Positions 35,648-44,340 of a DNA stretch of 64,000 nt are shown here, piece by piece. The notes below the pieces were generated by a model. The model did no database searches, was not told the DNA's origin, and was given only the letters and a program-made list of their open reading frames with translations. Both the position numbers and the translations under genes were made by a program. Position 1 is the first letter of the stretch, and the number at the start of each line of letters is the position of its first letter. The stretch spans positions 1,891,930-1,955,929 of the forward strand of contig NZ_JAMXLA010000001.1 of assembly GCF_024054175.1 (NCBI RefSeq), in the 5' to 3' direction. Source of the stretch: Flavobacterium sp. NRK1 (GTDB lineage Bacteria; Bacteroidota; Bacteroidia; Flavobacteriales; Flavobacteriaceae).

Positions 35648-35821
35648 CACGTAATATTGCTTACCGGCAATATTCCTACTTCCAATTTTGATGACATAAA
35701 TAATTTTAGGCGGGCAGCCAAATACTTTTCGGGCTCATAACCCTTAGATCAATTTATTGATTATAGTTCGCTGTTCGCATAAAATTACTGTTTTAGGGCA
35801 TTTACGCTTTAAATAATAATT
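35648..35821 (+). other. metH leader downstream of SAM-I with Met-anticodon-loop-like hairpin
   Basis: No gene was found here. A small hairpin (AATATTGC with GCAATATT) follows P1. Further on, GGG-CTCATAA-CCC at 35731-35743 has exactly the 7-nt loop of a Met tRNA anticodon arm, with a 3-bp stem. A short hairpin follows (TCAA with TTGA). No full cloverleaf can be drawn. It may be expression-platform structure. Confidence 0.4.
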
Positions 35822-36823
35822 ATGTCAGGAATACAACAAGCTATAAACGAAAGGATACTTGTGCTCGACGGAGCTATGGGTACAATGCTGCAGCGCTATA
35901 ATTTTTCTGAAGAAGATTTTCGCGGTGAGCGTTTTAAAGACTTTCCGCATTCGCTAAAAGGTAATAATGACTTATTGTCGCTTACCCAGCCCAAAGCTAT
36001 CAGAGATGTGCACTATCAATATTTTGCAGCAGGAGCTGATATTGTAGAAACCAATACATTTTCGGGAACTACAATCGGTATGGCCGATTACCACATGGAG
36101 CATTTGGTGTATGAACTCAATTATGAGTCGGCACGCATTGCCCGAGAGGTTGCCGATGAATTTACTGCAAAAGAACCACACAAACCACGTTTTGTGGCAG
36201 GTTCTATAGGTCCTACAAACCGTACTGCCAGTATGAGCCCCGATGTTAACGATCCTGGCTATCGCGCCGTTACCTTTGATGATTTGCTTATTGCTTATAA
36301 AGAGCAGATAAAAGCTCTGATTGACGGAGGCTGCGATTTACTGTTGGTGGAAACTATATTTGATACCCTAAATGCTAAAGCAGCACTTTTTGCTATAGAA
36401 GAAATTAAAGACGAATTAGGGATTGATATTCCTGTTATGGTAAGCGGAACAATTACTGATGCTTCCGGGCGTACACTTTCCGGTCAGACGGTTGAGGCGT
36501 TCCTTATATCTATATCACATCTACCTTTATTAAGCGTAGGTTTTAACTGTGCTCTGGGTGCAGATCAGCTTAAACCTTATCTTAAAAGACTAGCCCATAA
36601 TACATCATTTAGCATTTCGGCACATCCAAATGCAGGTCTTCCTAATGCTTTTGGACAATATGATCAGACTGCCGAAGAAATGCAGGTGCTTATTAAAGAG
36701 TATCTTGATGATAACCTCATTAATATAATAGGCGGATGCTGCGGTACTACTCCGGAGCATATTCGCCTGATCGCTGAAGTAGCTGCAAAGTATAAACCAC
36801 GAAAAAGTGAGATTGCTATATAA
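35822..36823 (+). CDS. metH: Methionine synthase, homocysteine-binding module
   Basis: This is the N-terminal module of cobalamin-dependent methionine synthase encoded as its own protein. It binds homocysteine through zinc. [11 protein letters not shown] opens the barrel. The three zinc Cys are at 243 (F-N-C-A-L-G) and 306/307 (I-G-G-C-C-G-T-T-P). The 333-residue length equals the first module of E. coli MetH. The stop at 36823 is directly followed by the ATG of the rest of the enzyme at 36824. The pair is the first part of the SAM-I-controlled metH-metF operon. Confidence 0.93.
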   Translation: MSGIQQAINERILVLDGAMGTMLQRYNFSEEDFRGERFKDFPHSLKGNNDLLSLTQPKAIRDVHYQYFAAGADIVETNTFSGTTIGMADYHMEHLVYELNYESARIAREVADEFTAKEPHKPRFVAGSIGPTNRTASMSPDVNDPGYRAVTFDDLLIAYKEQIKALIDGGCDLLLVETIFDTLNAKAALFAIEEIKDELGIDIPVMVSGTITDASGRTLSGQTVEAFLISISHLPLLSVGFNCALGADQLKPYLKRLAHNTSFSISAHPNAGLPNAFGQYDQTAEEMQVLIKEYLDDNLINIIGGCCGTTPEHIRLIAEVAAKYKPRKSEIAI

Positions 36824-39496
36824 ATGAAAGTGACTGAAAGATATTTGAAATTATCGGGGTTAGAGCCATTAATTGTAACCCCTGAAAGCAACTTTGTAAA
36901 TATAGGCGAACGTACCAATGTTACCGGTTCGCGAAAGTTTCTGCGCCTGATTAAAGAAGAAAAATATGAAGAAGCACTTGATGTCGCACGCGCACAGGTA
37001 GATGGCGGAGCTCAGATTATAGACATTAATATGGATGAAGGAATGCTGAATGGCGTGCATGCCATGACTACATTTCTTAATCTTATTGCTTCTGAGCCGG
37101 ATATTGCCCGTGTGCCTGTAATGATAGATAGCTCTAAATGGGAAATTATTGAGGCAGGGCTAAAAGTAACGCAGGGTAAAAGCGTAGTAAACTCTATAAG
37201 TTTAAAAGAAGGAGAAGAGAATTTTATACACCATGCAAAAAAAGTTAAACGATATGGCGCTGCTGTAATTGTTATGGCTTTTGATGAAGTAGGGCAGGCC
37301 GATACTTATGAGAGGCGTATTGAGATATGTAAAAGGTCTTATGATATACTTGTAGATAAAGTAGGCTTTCCGCCTGAAGATATAATTTTCGATCCGAATA
37401 TATTTCCTGTAGCTACAGGAATGGAAGAGCACCGCAAAAATGCACTCGACTTTTTTCTTGCAACAAAATGGATACGCGAAAATCTGCCTTACGCTCATGT
37501 TAGCGGCGGTGTTAGCAACGTTTCTTTCTCTTTTCGTGGTAATGACAGGGTTAGAGAGGCGATGCATTCGGCATTTTTATATCATGCAATACAGCATGGT
37601 ATGGATATGGGTATAGTAAATCCTGAAATGCTTGAAGTATATGATAATATACCAAAAAACCTGTTAGAGCATGTGGAGGATGTGCTTTTAGACCGCCGGG
37701 ATGATGCTACCGAACGTTTATTGGCATTTGCAGAAAACGTAAAAGGAGATGTAAAATCAAATGAAAAGCAGGCTCAGGAATGGCGATTGCTTCCCGTTCA
37801 GGAGAGACTTACCCATGCTTTGGTAAAAGGGCTTGATGAATTTATAGAGATAGATGTTGAAGAAGCCAGACAACTTGCAGCTAAACCCATTGAGGTTATA
37901 GAAATTAACCTAATGACAGGGATGAATGTTGTAGGTGACCTCTTTGGCAGCGGAAAAATGTTTTTGCCGCAGGTGGTAAAATCTGCCCGTGTAATGAAAA
38001 AAGCAGTTGCTTACCTGCTTCCTTTTATTGAGGCTGGTAAAGGTAAAGGCTCATCGGCTGGTAAAGTACTCATGGCAACTGTAAAAGGAGATGTGCATGA
38101 TATAGGAAAGAACATAGTTTCGGTAGTTTTAGGCTGTAATAATTTTGAGATAATAGATCTTGGTGTTATGGTGCCTCCGGAAAGAATTATAGAAACAGCA
38201 ATTAAAGAACAGGTTGATATTATTGGTCTTAGTGGTTTAATTACGCCTTCACTTGATGAAATGGTATATCTGGCCAAAGAGATGGATAAGCTGAACATCA
38301 GTATTCCTATAATGATAGGCGGGGCAACAACATCGCGTGCACATACTGCCGTTAAGATTGCGCCTGAATATAGAGATACCGTTGTGCATGTTAATGATGC
38401 ATCGCGAGCAGTAACAGTAGCGGGTAACCTGTTAAATAACGCTACTAAAACAGAATATTCTAAAAACTTAAGGGAAGAATATGACAAGCTTCGCGAGGGC
38501 TATCTAAACCGTTCCCGCGATAAGGATTTTCTTAGTATTGAAGATGCACGAAGAAATAAACTAAAATTAGACTGGGAGAACTTTACACCTGTTGAGCCTA
38601 AGTTTACAGGAGTAGCAACTATTGAGCCTCATTCGTCTGAACTGATAGATTTTATTGACTGGACACCTTTTTTTCAGACATGGGATTTACATGGTAAGTT
38701 TCCTGCAATTCTTGAAGATGAGATAGTAGGAGAGCAGGCACAGGTTCTTTTTGCGGATGCTAAAAAAATGCTGAAGCAAATGATTGATGAAAACTGGCTT
38801 GAGGCGAAAGGTGTTTATGGGATATTCCCGGCACAGCAGGTTAATGATGACGATATTCAACTATATGATGAAAATGGTAAGCCGAATGTAAAGTTCCTTA
38901 CGCTTAGGCAGCAATCACAAAAAACAAAGGGTGCGCCTAATATTGCACTGTCTGATTTTATAGCGCCTAAAGATACAGGTAAGACCGACTATATGGGAGC
39001 CTTTTGTGTAACCACAGGTTTTGGCGTAGATGAAAAAGCGGCAGCATTTGAAGCTGATCATGACGATTATAACTCTATAATGGTTAAGGCACTGGCGGAT
39101 CGATTAGCTGAAGCATTTGCCGAATACCTACACTTAAAAGTGCGTAAAGAGATTTGGGGTTATGCATTAGATGAAAGACTCAGTAATGAGGAACTGATAA
39201 AAGAAAGATATGAAGGTATACGTCCGGCACCGGGGTATCCTGCCTGTCCTGATCACTTAGAGAAAAAAACGATCTGGCAATTGCTGGATGTAGAAAATAA
39301 AATAGGGGTAACCCTTACCGAAAGCCTTGCCATGTGGCCGGCATCATCGGTTTCGGGATATTATTTTGCGAATCCGCAAAGTAAATATTTCGGACTTGGT
39401 AAAATAAAAGAAGACCAGGTAATTGATTACGCAAAAAGAAGAAGTATAAGTACAGATGAAGCCACAAAATGGCTTAATCCTAACATCGCAGATTAA
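36824..39496 (+). CDS. metH: Methionine synthase, folate/cobalamin/activation modules
   Basis: The 890 residues hold the pterin-binding module ([13 protein letters not shown] near the start), the cobalamin cap, and the B12-binding Rossmann module (D-V-H-D-I-G-K-N supplies the cobalt His; S-G-L-I and G-G-A-T-T-S follow). The SAM activation domain comes last ([12 protein letters not shown], then [13 protein letters not shown]). With the separate homocysteine module just upstream it makes a split MetH, which uses methyltetrahydrofolate to make methionine. metF follows with an overlapping stop/start. Confidence 0.94.
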   Translation: MKVTERYLKLSGLEPLIVTPESNFVNIGERTNVTGSRKFLRLIKEEKYEEALDVARAQVDGGAQIIDINMDEGMLNGVHAMTTFLNLIASEPDIARVPVMIDSSKWEIIEAGLKVTQGKSVVNSISLKEGEENFIHHAKKVKRYGAAVIVMAFDEVGQADTYERRIEICKRSYDILVDKVGFPPEDIIFDPNIFPVATGMEEHRKNALDFFLATKWIRENLPYAHVSGGVSNVSFSFRGNDRVREAMHSAFLYHAIQHGMDMGIVNPEMLEVYDNIPKNLLEHVEDVLLDRRDDATERLLAFAENVKGDVKSNEKQAQEWRLLPVQERLTHALVKGLDEFIEIDVEEARQLAAKPIEVIEINLMTGMNVVGDLFGSGKMFLPQVVKSARVMKKAVAYLLPFIEAGKGKGSSAGKVLMATVKGDVHDIGKNIVSVVLGCNNFEIIDLGVMVPPERIIETAIKEQVDIIGLSGLITPSLDEMVYLAKEMDKLNISIPIMIGGATTSRAHTAVKIAPEYRDTVVHVNDASRAVTVAGNLLNNATKTEYSKNLREEYDKLREGYLNRSRDKDFLSIEDARRNKLKLDWENFTPVEPKFTGVATIEPHSSELIDFIDWTPFFQTWDLHGKFPAILEDEIVGEQAQVLFADAKKMLKQMIDENWLEAKGVYGIFPAQQVNDDDIQLYDENGKPNVKFLTLRQQSQKTKGAPNIALSDFIAPKDTGKTDYMGAFCVTTGFGVDEKAAAFEADHDDYNSIMVKALADRLAEAFAEYLHLKVRKEIWGYALDERLSNEELIKERYEGIRPAPGYPACPDHLEKKTIWQLLDVENKIGVTLTESLAMWPASSVSGYYFANPQSKYFGLGKIKEDQVIDYAKRRSISTDEATKWLNPNIAD

Positions 39497-40452
39497 TGAA
39501 AGTAACAGAACATATAGCAAACGCCAACGGCAAAACACTTTTTTCTTTTGAGATATTGCCTCCGCTAAAGGGACAAAATATACAGTCTATTTTTGATAGC
39601 ATTGATCCTTTAATGGAGTTCGACCCTCCGTTTATAGATGTAACTTACCATAGGGAAGAATATGAATATAAAGAGCTGCCAAGCGGACTATTAGAGAAGA
39701 AAGTAGTTAAGAAACGCCCCGGAACTGTTGGTATTTGTTCTGCTATACAAAATAAATATCAGGTAGATGCCATTCCGCATATACTTTGCGGAGGGTTTAC
39801 TAAAGAAGATACTGAAAACTTTTTGATAGACCTGGACTTTTTAGGAATTCAGAATGTAGTTGCTTTACGAGGTGATGCCGTAAAGAGTGAAATTTATTTT
39901 AAGCCGGAAAAGGAAGGTAACCATTATGCTACAGAACTTGTAACACAGATAGAAAATCTTAATAAAGGAATTTACCTCGATGCTGATCTGCAGAATACTT
40001 CGGCAACAAATTTTTGTATAGGTGTGGCAGGGTATCCTGAAAAACACATGGAAGCACCAAGTCTTGATAGTGATATTCATTTTTTAAAACAAAAAATTAA
40101 AAACGGAGCAACTTATATAGTAACCCAGATGTTTTTTGATAATAAGAAGTTTTTTGACTTTGTGGCTAAATGCCGTAAAGAAGGTATCACAGTACCTATT
40201 ATTCCGGGATTAAAACCGCTATCTACAAAAAAACAACTGAACCAGATTCCGCATCGCTTTAAGGTAGATTTACCTGATGCGCTTATTATGGAAGTAGTAA
40301 AAGCAAAAGACAATGATGTTGTAAGGGAGGTAGGTATAGAATGGTGTACCGAACAGAGTAAAGAGCTGGTGAAAGCTGGTATTCCGGTGCTGCATTATTA
40401 TTCTATGGGTAAAGCAGACAATGTAAAAGCAATAGCTAAAGAGATCTTTTAA
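39496..40452 (+). CDS. metF: Methylenetetrahydrofolate reductase
   Basis: MetF is an FAD enzyme producing methyltetrahydrofolate for MetH. The signature runs F-S-F-E-I-L-P-P-L-K-G, then D-V-T-Y-H, then A-L-R-G-D, and F-C-I-G-V-A-G-Y-P-E-K-H, then Q-M-F-F-D-N. It has 318 residues. The ATG overlaps the metH stop by 1 nt, so it is translationally coupled. A strong bidirectional terminator follows. Confidence 0.94.
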   Translation: MKVTEHIANANGKTLFSFEILPPLKGQNIQSIFDSIDPLMEFDPPFIDVTYHREEYEYKELPSGLLEKKVVKKRPGTVGICSAIQNKYQVDAIPHILCGGFTKEDTENFLIDLDFLGIQNVVALRGDAVKSEIYFKPEKEGNHYATELVTQIENLNKGIYLDADLQNTSATNFCIGVAGYPEKHMEAPSLDSDIHFLKQKIKNGATYIVTQMFFDNKKFFDFVAKCRKEGITVPIIPGLKPLSTKKQLNQIPHRFKVDLPDALIMEVVKAKDNDVVREVGIEWCTEQSKELVKAGIPVLHYYSMGKADNVKAIAKEIF

Positions 40453-40470
40453 AATTTAGTGTTTATATGT

Positions 40471-40504
40471 AAAGAGGCCCGGGATATGAATTCCGGGCCT
40501 CTTT
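40471..40504. terminator. Bidirectional terminator after metF
   Basis: A 12-bp stem (40471-40482 with 40493-40504) with a GC-rich centre, an A-run on one side and T's on the other. It terminates both metF and the minus-strand gldA unit. Confidence 0.85.
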
Positions 40505-40527
40505 GGTTTATGCTATAGGGGTTGTGA

Positions 40528-40632
40528 TTAATCACACTCTTCTGTTTCATCAGGAGTGTTTTGTTCCTGTTGTTCTTTCTCCTTGTCTTTTTCTATTTCT
40601 TCTGTCCACCAGGGTAAAGGTACTCCACACAT
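40528..40632 (-). CDS. Candidate 34-residue small protein downstream of gldA
   Basis: On the minus strand an ATG lies 2 nt after the gldA stop and the frame runs 34 codons to TAA. The peptide starts M-C-G-V-P-L-P-W-W and then is almost wholly charged (E/K/D/Q), with Cys33 near the end. The tight spacing to gldA and the terminator just beyond it suggest translation on the gldA transcript. Family not recognised. Confidence 0.45.
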   Translation of the reverse strand: MCGVPLPWWTEEIEKDKEKEQQEQNTPDETEECD

Positions 40633-40634
40633 AA

Positions 40635-41540
40635 TTATTGTTTTTTTGTCATCTCTCTAAATACCGTTTCAAGGTTTTTACTCTTAAGTGCAATTTGTAA
40701 AGTTCTTAAGTTATTGGCTTGTGCGAAGTCAAACACTGCCGGGCGCATGTCGTTTTCAGCTTTAAAAGTAAGTTCCCAGGTGTTGCCTTTTGTATTTTTT
40801 GCAGTAGTGAGTTCAGGCAGGCTTTGGATAAGCGCTTCCTCAACAGGCTTGTCAAATTCTACTTCTATGACCTGTGCTTCTTTAGTATCTTTTACAAGGG
40901 TTTTCAGTTTTTTATCGGTAACAATTTTTCCATTATTTATAATAATAACCCTGTCGCAAATAGCCTCTACTTCCTGCATAATATGCGTAGAAAGAAATAC
41001 AGTTTTGTTTTTACCTATGTTTTTAATCAGGTCGCGTATTTCAACCAGCTGGTTAGGGTCAAGTCCTGTTGTAGGTTCATCAAGAATAAGTACTTCAGGA
41101 TCATGTAATAATGCTGTAGCCAGTCCTACACGCTGGCGGTATCCTTTGGAAAGGGCTCCTATTTTTTTATGCGCTTCAGCAGATAGTCCCGTTAGCTGTA
41201 TCATTTCTTCAATTCGCGACTTATCTACTTTATATACATCGGCATTAAATGCAAGGTATTCCCTAACATAAAGGTCAAGATATAACGGATTGTGTTCCGG
41301 CAGATATCCTACAGACTTTTGAACGTCCTTTGGTTGTTCGGCTACATTATAGCCATTAACTAAAGCTGTACCTTCATCGGCACTTAAGTAAGTGGTAAGT
41401 ATTTTCATCAGGGTAGATTTACCTGCGCCGTTAGGACCCAGAAATCCTACAATTTCTCCTTTGTTTATAGAAAATGAAACAGCATCAAGCGCTTTTTGTT
41501 CGCCATAGTTTTTAGAAATATCGTTTACCTCGATTGACAT
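40635..41540 (-). CDS. gldA: Gliding-associated ABC transporter ATP-binding subunit GldA
   Basis: GldA is the ATPase of the GldA-GldF-GldG transporter linked to gliding in Flavobacterium. The sequence has Walker A G-P-N-G-A-G-K-S-T, signature L-S-K-G-Y-R-Q-R-V-G-L-A, Walker B V-L-I-L-D-E-P and a switch His in S-T-H. At 301 residues with the C-terminal extension, it matches GldA rather than generic ABC ATPases. The strong L-P-E-H-N-P-L-Y-L-D-L-Y-V-R-E-Y-L block supports it. GldF and GldG are not adjacent, as in other flavobacteria. A 34-residue ORF follows. Confidence 0.88.
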   Translation of the reverse strand: MSIEVNDISKNYGEQKALDAVSFSINKGEIVGFLGPNGAGKSTLMKILTTYLSADEGTALVNGYNVAEQPKDVQKSVGYLPEHNPLYLDLYVREYLAFNADVYKVDKSRIEEMIQLTGLSAEAHKKIGALSKGYRQRVGLATALLHDPEVLILDEPTTGLDPNQLVEIRDLIKNIGKNKTVFLSTHIMQEVEAICDRVIIINNGKIVTDKKLKTLVKDTKEAQVIEVEFDKPVEEALIQSLPELTTAKNTKGNTWELTFKAENDMRPAVFDFAQANNLRTLQIALKSKNLETVFREMTKKQ

Positions 41541-41752
41541 ATACTTTGATTTTGAACAAAAATACTAAGAAAAACAAATGATAGTAATATTAGTGGGTTT
41601 TTTATGTGTTTTAAATTTTATGTGTCTTTGTATAGGCCAAAAGCAAATTAGCAGGGCAATACCACGAATACAGACAACAGAATAATTAAATTTGTAAAAC
41701 CATTTAAAATCCTGTGAGTAAAATTATCAGGTACAACAGTAGAGGAACCATT

Positions 41753-42838
41753 ATGGAAAATAATATAGGAATGAGAAAGTGGCTTGATGATTTACATTTG
41801 TCACATCCGCTTGTAATAGCCGGTCCCTGCAGTGCAGAAACGGAAGAACAGGTACTAAAAATTGCCCATGAACTAAAAAACAGCGATGTAAGCTTTTTTC
41901 GTGCCGGTATATGGAAACCAAGAACACGCCCGGGCGGATTTGAAGGAGTAGGAGCCATCGGGCTTAAATGGCTACAAAGGGCAAAAGCCGAAACAGGCTT
42001 GCCTATGGCAGTTGAAGTTGCTAATGCTAACCATGTAAAACTGGCTTTGGAGCATGATATTGATGTACTCTGGATTGGGGCGCGTACTACCGTTAACCCT
42101 TTTGCGGTACAGGAAATAGCTGATGCATTGCAAAATACAGATAAAATAGTATTGGTTAAAAATCCAGTAAATCCAGACCTTGCTTTGTGGCTGGGTGGTG
42201 TAGAAAGGATGTACAATGCAGGAATCAAAAAACTTGGAGTAATACACAGAGGTTTTTCTACCTACGAAAAAACCAAGTACAGAAATATACCTGAATGGCA
42301 AATACCTATTGAACTTCAAAACCGTTTCCCTGATATGCCGCTTATTTGCGACCCATCGCATATAACAGGCAGAAGGGATATGATACAGGAAGTATCTCAA
42401 AAAGCACTTGATCTTAATTATGACGGACTGATTATTGAAACACATACAGATCCTGACAATGCATGGAGTGACGCTGCACAACAGGTAACCCCAACTAAGC
42501 TTAAAGAGATATTTAAAAACCTTAAGGTTAGAAAAGAAACTGACACTGCTGATGATTATAATATAAAAATGGCAAACCTGCGTATGAATATTGACGAGTT
42601 TGACCGTAAGATTATTGAAGTGCTTGGCAACCGTATGAAGATATCTGACCAGATTGGCCAGCTTAAAAAGGAAAAAAATGTTGCTGTACTGCAAAACAAG
42701 CGCTGGAAGGAAATTTTAGATAAAATGGTAGAGCAGGGTGCAGAAAAAGGACTGAGCAGTGAATTTATATACCGTATTTTTATGGCTATTCATCAGGAGA
42801 GCATAGTGCATCAGGAAAACGTAATGAACAAGCAATAA
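41753..42838 (+). CDS. Bifunctional DAHP synthase / chorismate mutase
   Basis: A type Ib DAHP synthase (about residues 1-260: I-A-G-P-C-S-A-E, R-A-G-I-W-K-P-R-T-R-P-G-G-F-E-G, then V-I-H-R-G-F, then D-P-S-H-I-T-G-R-R) is fused to an AroQ-type chorismate mutase (about 265-350: N-I-D-E-F-D-R-K-I-I-E-V-L-G-N-R-M). The enzyme starts the shikimate pathway and turns chorismate into prephenate, and it is probably inhibited by prephenate. The ATG at 41753 is preferred over a GTG at 41714. The fused form is usual in Bacteroidota. Confidence 0.93.
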   Translation: MENNIGMRKWLDDLHLSHPLVIAGPCSAETEEQVLKIAHELKNSDVSFFRAGIWKPRTRPGGFEGVGAIGLKWLQRAKAETGLPMAVEVANANHVKLALEHDIDVLWIGARTTVNPFAVQEIADALQNTDKIVLVKNPVNPDLALWLGGVERMYNAGIKKLGVIHRGFSTYEKTKYRNIPEWQIPIELQNRFPDMPLICDPSHITGRRDMIQEVSQKALDLNYDGLIIETHTDPDNAWSDAAQQVTPTKLKEIFKNLKVRKETDTADDYNIKMANLRMNIDEFDRKIIEVLGNRMKISDQIGQLKKEKNVAVLQNKRWKEILDKMVEQGAEKGLSSEFIYRIFMAIHQESIVHQENVMNKQ

Positions 42839-42857
42839 AGTAAGCTGATAAAATAAT

Positions 42858-42865
42858 TATCTTTG
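42858..42865 (+). promoter_or_regulatory. -7 box (TATCTTTG) very close to rsgA
   Basis: TATCTTTG ends only 4 nt before the ATG at 42870. If used, transcription would start at or next to the ATG and the message would be leaderless or nearly so. Confidence 0.45.
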
Positions 42866-42869
42866 CCCA

Positions 42870-43841
42870 ATGACAGGACTTGTTTATAAATCTACCGGAA
42901 GCTGGTATACGGTTAAAGCAAATGACGGCACATTTTATGAATGCCGTATAAAAGGTAAATTCCGTATAAAAGGAATTAAGAGTACAAATCCTGTTGCTGT
43001 AGGCGATGTGGTTGATTTTGACCTGGATGAAACATCTGATGCAACGACGGGGCTGATACATACAATTCATGAGCGTAAAAACTATATTATACGCAAATCG
43101 GTAAACCTTTCTAAACAAGTGCACATTATTGCATCGAATATTGATAAGGTATTCCTGCTTGTCACCATAAACAATCCGCCTACTACTACCAGCTTTATAG
43201 ACAGGTTTTTGGTAACTGCCGAGGCTTATGGCATTGAAGCAGTATTGGTTTTTAATAAAATTGATACGTTTGATGATGCCATGCTCGACGAACAGCTCTA
43301 TCTTCAATACATATACAGCACTATAGGATATAAGTGTCTGCGTGTTTCTTCTACACAGCAAAAAGGTATTGATGACCTGAAAGCAGAAATGAAAGGGAAT
43401 GTCAGCATGTTTTCAGGACATTCCGGTGTTGGTAAATCTACATTAATAAATACTTTACAGCCTTCACTAAATCTTAAAACCAAAGAAATATCCGAACAGC
43501 ATAGCCAGGGTCAGCATACTACTACTTTTGCTGAGATGTTTGAACTTGATTTTGATGCTAAAATTATTGACACTCCCGGAATTAGAGGATTTGGTATTGT
43601 TGATATTGACAAAGAAGAGCTTGGAGATTATTTTCCTGAATTTTTTGCAGTAAAAAATCAATGTAAGTTTAATAACTGCCTGCATAAAGACGAGCCGCAT
43701 TGTGGCGTTAAAGATGCGCTTGAAAAAGATGAGATAGCATGGTCGCGCTACCGCAGCTATTTGCAGATGCTTGAGGGAGATGATGAGCATTACCGTACCG
43801 ATGTTTATGGCGATGGCAAAAATAAAGATAGCGAAGACTAA
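42870..43841 (+). CDS. rsgA: Ribosome small-subunit GTPase RsgA
   Basis: RsgA is a circularly permuted GTPase that helps late maturation of the 30S subunit. In permuted order one sees G4 (V-F-N-K-I-D), G1 (G-H-S-G-V-G-K-S-T-L-I-N) and G3 (D-T-P-G-I-R-G-F-G). The OB domain lies in front and a C-terminal zinc knuckle follows (C-K-F-N-N-C-L-H, then H-C-G-V). 323 residues. The stop overlaps the dtd ATG. Confidence 0.95.
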   Translation: MTGLVYKSTGSWYTVKANDGTFYECRIKGKFRIKGIKSTNPVAVGDVVDFDLDETSDATTGLIHTIHERKNYIIRKSVNLSKQVHIIASNIDKVFLLVTINNPPTTTSFIDRFLVTAEAYGIEAVLVFNKIDTFDDAMLDEQLYLQYIYSTIGYKCLRVSSTQQKGIDDLKAEMKGNVSMFSGHSGVGKSTLINTLQPSLNLKTKEISEQHSQGQHTTTFAEMFELDFDAKIIDTPGIRGFGIVDIDKEELGDYFPEFFAVKNQCKFNNCLHKDEPHCGVKDALEKDEIAWSRYRSYLQMLEGDDEHYRTDVYGDGKNKDSED

Positions 43842-44293
43842 TGAGAGCTGTAATTCAACGGGTAAGTGAGGCATCGGTAACAATTGAAGGCAATAAGGTA
43901 GCTGATATAAAAACCGGGTTGCTGATACTTGTGGGAATAGAAGATGCCGATACTAAAGAAGATATTGAATGGCTGTCTTCAAAAATTATAAAACTCAGGA
44001 TTTTTGGAGATGATGAAGGACTCATGAACAAATCTGTGGAAGATGTAAAAGGCGATATTATAGTTGTAAGTCAGTTTACATTGCATGCAGCTACAAAGAA
44101 AGGCAATCGTCCGTCATATATCCGTGCTGCAAAACCAGATGTTGCTATTCCGTTATATAAGGCTTTTATAGCCCAGGTAGAAAAAGACTTTAGTAAAAAA
44201 ATTCAGACTGGTGAATTTGGTGCAGATATGCAGGTTTTATTGTTAAATAACGGACCTCTAACTATAATTATTGACTCTAAAAACAGAGAATAA
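43841..44293 (+). CDS. dtd: D-aminoacyl-tRNA deacylase
   Basis: Dtd hydrolyses D-amino acids from mischarged tRNA. The family opening M-R-A-V-I-Q-R-V-S-E-A-S-V, the S-Q-F-T-L-H-A block (catalytic Thr) and N-R-P-S-Y-I-R-A-A-K-P (the Gly/cis-Pro region) are present, and the length (150) is right. It is translationally coupled to rsgA. Confidence 0.95.
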   Translation: MRAVIQRVSEASVTIEGNKVADIKTGLLILVGIEDADTKEDIEWLSSKIIKLRIFGDDEGLMNKSVEDVKGDIIVVSQFTLHAATKKGNRPSYIRAAKPDVAIPLYKAFIAQVEKDFSKKIQTGEFGADMQVLLLNNGPLTIIIDSKNRE

Positions 44294-44316
44294 TTTTTAA
44301 ATGTTAAAAATTCATC

Positions 44317-44324
44317 TATTTTTG
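44317..44324 (+). promoter_or_regulatory. -7 box (TATTTTTG) before the first DUF3857 gene
   Basis: TATTTTTG fits TAnnTTTG and is 16 nt before the ATG at 44341. No convincing -33 element. Confidence 0.45.
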
Positions 44325-44340
44325 AGGAAACTATTTTAAC

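Noticed and set aside
38011..38487. 158-codon minus-strand frame inside metH
   Set aside because: Shadow of the cobalamin-binding region; no family signal.
40714..41271. 185-codon frame on the plus strand inside gldA
   Set aside because: It is the antisense of an intact ABC ATPase with all its motifs; composition is Ser/Ile-rich as expected for a mirror frame.
41714..41752. GTG start for DAHP synthase/chorismate mutase
   Set aside because: The added 13 residues have no family similarity and the ATG at 41753 begins at the usual place.
41972..42694. 240-codon minus-strand frame in the DAHP synthase gene
   Set aside because: Phe/Tyr/Ile-rich mirror of a clear enzyme.
42786..43361. 191-codon minus-strand frame in rsgA
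   Set aside because: Antisense of the RsgA OB and G domains.
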